A stretch of 13,167 nt of DNA from Entrophospora sp. SA101 (lineage: Eukaryota; Glomeromycota; Glomeromycetes; Entrophosporales; Entrophosporaceae), in assembly GCA_958430865.1 (NCBI GenBank), contig CAUDNR010001313.1, forward strand, positions 75,502-88,668, in the 5' to 3' direction. Below the pieces are notes generated by a model that saw only the letters and a program-made list of their open reading frames with translations, did no database searches and had not been told where the DNA came from. The translations under genes and the position numbers were made by a program. Below are positions 8,602 to 13,167 of the stretch, piece by piece (within the stretch, counting starts at the first letter, position 1; each line of letters opens with the position of its first letter).

Positions 8602-8747
8602 GTAATTAATTCGTCACCCCTAATTAATTTCATCACCTGTCACCCGTAATTAATTTCGTAATTACATTTTTAAAGAGTGAAAGTGGTAATTAATTATGTT
8701 AATTACAAATTATGCATTTACGGTAATTAGGTAATTACCATCCCATG
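8602..8747. repeat. GTAATTA/TAATTAC repeat cluster, possible transposon end or MITE
   Basis: GTAATTA or its complement occurs at about 8602, 8646, 8658, 8686, 8700, 8723 and 8731, including the perfect palindromes GTAATTAC (8658-8665) and GGTAATTACC (8730-8739). Two CACCC-containing copies (near 8615 and 8641) precede TAATTAATTTC. Read on the minus strand the block begins CATGGGATGGTAATTACC, like the GGGATGGTAATTAC-type ends of some hAT or MITE families as I recall them. No opposite terminal repeat or target duplication was found, so the boundaries are approximate. Confidence 0.5.
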
Positions 8748-8921
8748 TATAATCCAGATCAAAATTTGACTTTTCCAAAATCAATAATTGTCTTAAAGGT
8801 GAAGCTACATGAGATGCATTCAAATAACTCCTGTGTTATTCTATATGTGTATTCTGCTGTATAGTAGTTATTGAAAGTGTTTTTGAATAAAATCTTCTTT
8901 TAAAATTCTTCAAAAAACAAA

Positions 8922-9004
8922 ACTCATCCCTAATTAGAGAAACTCATCCCATAACTCATCCCATATTAAAAAGAACTCATCCCATATTAACATATACTCA
9001 TCCC
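8922..9004. repeat. five direct copies of ACTCATCCC
   Basis: Exact copies start at 8922, 8942, 8954, 8975 and 8996, spaced 20, 12, 21 and 21 bases. Spacers are AT-rich; two of them share CATATTAA. Near-helical spacing (about two turns) hints at a bound protein array, but it may equally be a decayed minisatellite. Confidence 0.75.
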
Positions 9005-9361
9005 TTAGTAACAAATATTCATTTCACATTTAAAATACTTAAAATATATTATTATCATAGTAATAGGAAAACTTATTGGACATTTTGTGATGATCAACAT
9101 TGAAACCAACAAAAATTTTTTGATCCATGATTTACTATTGATTTATCACGTGATTCCCCCTACCCTTAAATTCAATAATAATAATAATAATAATAATGGG
9201 AACTTATCCAAAAAAAAAAAAGGCCTTTGAGCATTCAATTGCCCGCAAGTATCAATTTGGATTATAATTGATGTTTTATATTCAGCTACTCAAACACCTA
9301 CTATTTCATCTTTGGTTGTTTGCGGTCACCTATTTATCTATTCGGTTGCACAACAAAGATG
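9005..9361. other. gene-free stretch with an AAT microsatellite
   Basis: The only structure I see is eight AAT units at 9174-9197 and a short poly-A run near 9211-9221. No open frame carries a recognisable motif. Confidence 0.5.
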
Positions 9362-9505
9362 TCTGAACCAACGCAGCGACCCAAAACTCTTGGGAGAAAC
9401 CTTAAACCAAACCACCGGGATGGCCCAGGCTTGATTTTAAAGGGTTGGTTTAGGCTTAGAGTAGGTTCTCTCCCGAAACTGTTTAGGGTCACAGCGTTGG
9501 TCTGA
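9362..9505. mobile_element. 144-base imperfect palindrome, MITE-like
   Basis: The left end TCTGAACCAACGC matches the reverse complement of the right end, TCAGACCAACGC. Further in, GACCC-AAAC, GGGAGA, AACCT and TAAACCAA recur in order in both arms (left arm 9362-9415, right arm about 9443-9505), around a short centre containing GGCCCAGGC. Its GC content stands out from the flanks. Both strands give open frames across it (9320-9505 plus, 9334-9522 minus); this follows from the palindrome and is not coding evidence. No convincing target duplication is visible. Confidence 0.65.
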
Positions 9506-10201
9506 ATAGGAATTAAATACATTGATAAAGATATGGATGGAGTTGAGAAAGCAAGGCAAAACGTTTGGATGCTAATACGTTTATTTCACTGTATATTCCA
9601 TTGACAGTGATTGCTAGTTGGTGCATGTATGGTTAATTCATTTACAATCGAACTTGGTGTAGAACCAAAAAACAATTAATATTGTATCTGGTGAGAAACT
9701 TGTAAATCCATTTGACATGAAAAATTTTCCAATTTATAAAGGGTTTCAAGAAAACGATATAATGAGGAGTGGTTGTTCCTTGTTGTGTGTAAAATTGAAA
9801 TCTATGAAAGTTGCAAATTTCTTTTATAATTTTCACAAATGTGAATTGTAAATGCACAAAATGAGTCTACAAAATCACTTGGCAACATTATGAGATGAAA
9901 CGTAGTTTGTAAAAACAGCGTTCATGTTCATATTTCTAATTTTAAAATTGATTGTTTTGATTGATTGCTTTCGTAACACCCAGATAACATTCATTCATCA
10001 ATGCACTTAATACTAATACTAATGAATCAAAAATGGGTTTTTCGAAAAATAATACATTCAGTCAATTCCAATTATCATATATTTATCAATGAAAGCACCA
10101 ACAATGTCTCTAATTTTACATATTGGAATTAATAGTCGGATAAAACAAATTATCAATAACATTATTATTGTTGGAGAATTTTTAAACTAGTGATAAAATT
10201 T
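9506..10201. other. gene-free region with one doubtful open frame
   Basis: Both strands are open at 9642-9857. The plus frame 9663-9851 (first ATG 9717) reads VNPFDMKNFPIYKGF, which looks protein-like, but I recognise no family and find no splice context. The minus frame is unrecognised too. Nothing else is supported. Confidence 0.35.
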
Positions 10202-10354
10202 ATGAAGAATACATTTCTTAAAGGTAGGTTGTGATTTGGCTATTTTAAAATGATTCAATCTCTCTTTAAATCAGGAACAAGACCAAAGTTATGGAATGGA
10301 TGGTGGATCGATCAACAAGTACTAGCAGACATCTCAAATAATGACAATATATAA
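10202..10354 (+). CDS. candidate small spliced open frame, 33 codons
   Basis: ATG 10202 runs seven codons to a donor GTAGGT (10224). An intron of 51 bases ends at TTTAAATCAG (10274). Exon 2 (10275-10354) restores the frame (Gly codon split G|GA) and reads through GTRPKLWNGWWIDQQ to TAA 10352-10354. Tryptophan-rich content is unusual for random AT-rich DNA. There is no known family, no promoter evidence, and the length is such that chance is likely. It may be a relic of a larger gene. Confidence 0.18.
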
Positions 10355-10693
10355 TTAATTGCTCAATTGTAGTTACTTGACAGATCTTTTTATTTCCTTC
10401 GCAGTCACATTTCATTCACCAGTTTGTATATATGTATGTATGATGGATATGATGGATGATATTTGGAACAACGATTTCTCTGGATATTCTAACAAAAGAT
10501 CAATGTATCCAAAATGCGCGTCTAGTTGAATTTTATCAAATAATAATAATGATAAACATTTCTATTTTAAAAATATTTTTTTTTACAAGAAAAAAAATCT
10601 AATTATTAAATAATCGTACAAAAAACAATATACTGTATATATAAAGCGATTAAATTACATTAAATTAAATTAAATTAAAGATTAATTGATTAG
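10355..10693. other. intergenic region downstream of SEC3
   Basis: No gene seen. It contains four TTAAA units (10660-10679). On the minus strand this stretch would be the SEC3 3' UTR and polyadenylation region; I cannot fix the cleavage site. Confidence 0.5.
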
Positions 10694-13167
10694 TTAATGA
10701 TTTTTTGCTATATCAGAAAAATAAGTTAATAAATCATCCATTGAAAATTCCAAAGTGATGTTTGAATCAGGGTAACATTTATTGATGGTTAATGTAAATC
10801 TTTCATAAGTACGGATTACTTCTTCTTCTATACTACGCCATACAACTTGTAATAATTCATCATATTCTGTAAAATGTTTATCAACGCGCTTATACAATGA
10901 TTCAAGGCTTTTCCTGATCTAAAAAGTAAATAAATGAATTAATAAATATATTATTATGATTACAATTATTAACAATAATCTCTTTAAATAACAAATTAAT
11001 AATTACCTCTTTTCCAGGTAATTGTGATATTACTTTTTTCAATGCGGCTTTACTATATTGTAATCTAAATCCTACTTCCTCAGGTGCTGCGGTTGTTCTT
11101 AATAAACTATCTATACCATCAAAAAATTCCTATATATATATATATATAATTATAATTATACAGTTATATAAATAGCTACGATTATAATAATTATAATGAT
11201 AATAATCTTATATTTGTTGATTTTAAATTACCATTAATTTTCCAAACGGTCTCCTGATAACAGCTTTAGCATAAGCTTCAAGATGTTTATCATAAGAGTT
11301 TCTAGCATATCTCATGAAAGGATCAAGCACATGAATCTTACGAGTACGTATTTCAGTATAAAAGTGGTGCATATTTTCTAAAAAAAAAATTTTTTTTTTT
11401 AAATTTAATTATTAATATTTTCATTAATGATAATATTTTTCACCCAATTAAAAATCAAGTTCATTACCTAAAGTTACTATATGAGCATTCAATTGTTCTT
11501 TATCTATAGATTCTGTATCTTTAGCAATTGCTTCAAGACAATCAAACATTGTTTTCACAATCTCTTCATATGCTCTATTAATAATTTGTCGTATCTCTAA
11601 ATTTTCGGAACCTGTCATTGAGTGTTCAATTCTTTCAACAAAACGCTAACAATTAATTAATTAATGAACATAATTAATCTCATTATATCCTATTGCAAAA
11701 TTATGATTACGTTTTTCTTTACCAAAAATATATATTTTACTTACTGGAAATATACGAATAAATAATACTATTCCTTTACGTTTTTTGGAAGTTACTTTGG
11801 TTTCTTCAATTGATCGAAGTTGTTCGTTCTATCAATATTGTTTAAAAATATTTATATCTTGATACATATGAAATAGATTCTGATAAAATTTTCACTTACA
11901 ATAAATTTTTCAAAAATCCCAAGAGCATAAATTCTAACGTGTCCCAACATTTTGACAACAAAATCTTGTCTGATTTTATCACTTTCGTACATAAATTTCT
12001 CTAATGATACAATCATACCAACTACTTGACTAATTTTATATAAAAGATATAATTAGACATAATAATTTAACAAACAAATAAACAAATAACCAATTACACC
12101 TACATTTTATCATATTTGCAACCATATTCGATAAATGAATTTAATTCATCTGGCATAAAGTTATATAACCTTTCCATATGTTCACTATAAATATATACGA
12201 TATAAAAAAAAAATTCATAAAGAATATTTAAATAAAAAAGGAATTATTATACTTTAAAATAATAAATTAAACAAACAACTAACAATAATCTTTTATAAAG
12301 TTTAATAGCTTCGATATCGGCGTCACCATCGAGTGGATTTTTTGGAAGTGGTTTTTTAGTTCCAAGATGAAAAAAATCTTCTATAAAATTTTTCTCGGTA
12401 ATAATCAAAGGAATTATTGTTTGTAAAGAATGATCAAATGACTATAATTAATTAATCAATCAAAAAAATATCGTTAGGAGAGCCGTTTATATTTTTTTTT
12501 TCCACATATATATATCTATCTATATATGTTTTTTCTTACTTCTTCAGGTGGAAGTTTTCCACCACCTCCATCTTTAAACTCCCACGGTGCCCTTGAATTA
12601 TCTATTGACAACCAATTTCCAAAATTCGTACTGGTGCGATTATTTTGAAGTAATGCTGCACTAAACACTGTATTTATTATATTTAATTGTAATTTCATTT
12701 AAAAAAACCATTGTTATTGTTTTCTTTCTTTCTTTTTTTTTGGAATATTTTTGTCAATATTACATACATTTATATATAAATATACATAAATATATATAAT
12801 TTACCATAAGTTGCTTCTTCAGATAATTCTCTTTTGAATAATAATTGCTTCATTGTTGTTAAATATTCTTTGGTTTCTTTTTTGTAAATAGGTTCTTTAG
12901 AAAGCACATATAACTATATTCGATAATTAATTACTGTTATTATTGTTACTATTATTATTATCAAAAAGATTTAAAAAATTGGATATAACAAACTGTTTGA
13001 ATTTCAGTATGACGTCTAGGATCCATTTGTTTCATCCATAAGGAAATTCCACGATATTTTAATAAATGTTCTTCTAATGCCTGATGACTTTGGATAGTGA
13101 GATTATTGTGTCGTGGTCCTCTACTTTTATCATTTAGCAAAGTCTCTGCCTAAGATCAAATAAAATT
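10694..13167 (-). CDS. SEC3: exocyst complex component Sec3 (EXOC1 family), C-terminal half, partial
   Basis: Sec3 is a subunit of the exocyst, the octamer that tethers secretory vesicles to the plasma membrane at sites of polar growth. Eleven exons in transcription order: 13149-12994, 12913-12805, 12667-12540, 12441-12284, 12184-12104, 12029-11900, 11828-11745, 11645-11468, 11377-11232, 11129-11007 and 10918-10694 (TAA 10696-10694). They join in phase into 505 codons with no stop. The end is diagnostic: PGKEIRKSLESLYKRVDKH, then LLQVVWRSIEEE, CYPDSNITLEFSMDDLL and SDIAKNH, matching the Sec3 C-terminal domain of animals and fungi nearly residue for residue in places. WMKQMDPRRH and HIVTLENMHHFY upstream also fit. 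Human Sec3 has about 890 residues, so the N-terminal membrane-binding part and coiled coil lie beyond the right edge; an acceptor (CTTAG, ending at 13150) shows an earlier exon exists. Introns are 71-137 bases, all GT...AG; GTTAGT and GTTTGT donors are weaker. It appears intact and under constraint. Confidence 0.95.

Noticed and set aside
9320..9522. Overlapping open frames on both strands
   Set aside because: They reflect the palindromic element; a hairpin gives similar frames on both strands without selection for protein.
12516..12698. 60-codon minus frame starting MKLQLNIINT
   Set aside because: Its first residues lie in an intron. The true SEC3 exon starts at 12667 after the TACAG acceptor and ends at 12540.

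Overview
The window reads as AT-rich nuclear DNA of a filamentous fungus. Genes are broken by many short introns (about 50-140 bases) with GT...AG ends. Fragments of the expanded protein-kinase family typical of arbuscular mycorrhizal fungi (Glomeromycota, Rhizophagus-like) sit beside BED-finger hAT transposon remains. That assignment is inferred from family style; no marker gene fixes the species.

Layout. 1-1316 is a tandem satellite of about 14 units in two length classes (about 95 and 105 bases), partly arranged as alternating dimers, and it runs off the left edge. 1902-2340 (+) and 2603-3286 (-) are two convergent, broken kinase fragments, with a possible kinase-tail exon at 4139-4293 (-). 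Between them lie a palindrome-rich AACCGGTT patch (3686-3837) and a decanucleotide tandem repeat (3996-4090).

4752-7972 holds two different hAT transposase genes joined tail to tail. The first (+) is nearly full length, with two introns, one in-frame stop, one frameshift and a lost 3' end. The second (-) keeps its BED finger and C-terminal dimerisation region but has lost the catalytic core, and carries two stops best explained by CGA-to-TGA change. 8080-9505 is repeat-rich: TGA(C/G)TCA sites, a GTAATTA cluster, an ACTCATCCC cluster, an AAT microsatellite and a 144-base imperfect palindrome resembling a MITE.

The only clearly intact gene is at the right: the 3' half of SEC3 (exocyst subunit, EXOC1 family) on the minus strand. 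Eleven exons between 13149 and 10694 splice to 505 codons in one unbroken frame; the 5' part is outside the window. In short, a housekeeping secretion gene borders a graveyard of transposons, kinase duplicates and satellite DNA. I found no tRNA, rRNA, CRISPR array or intact accessory system.
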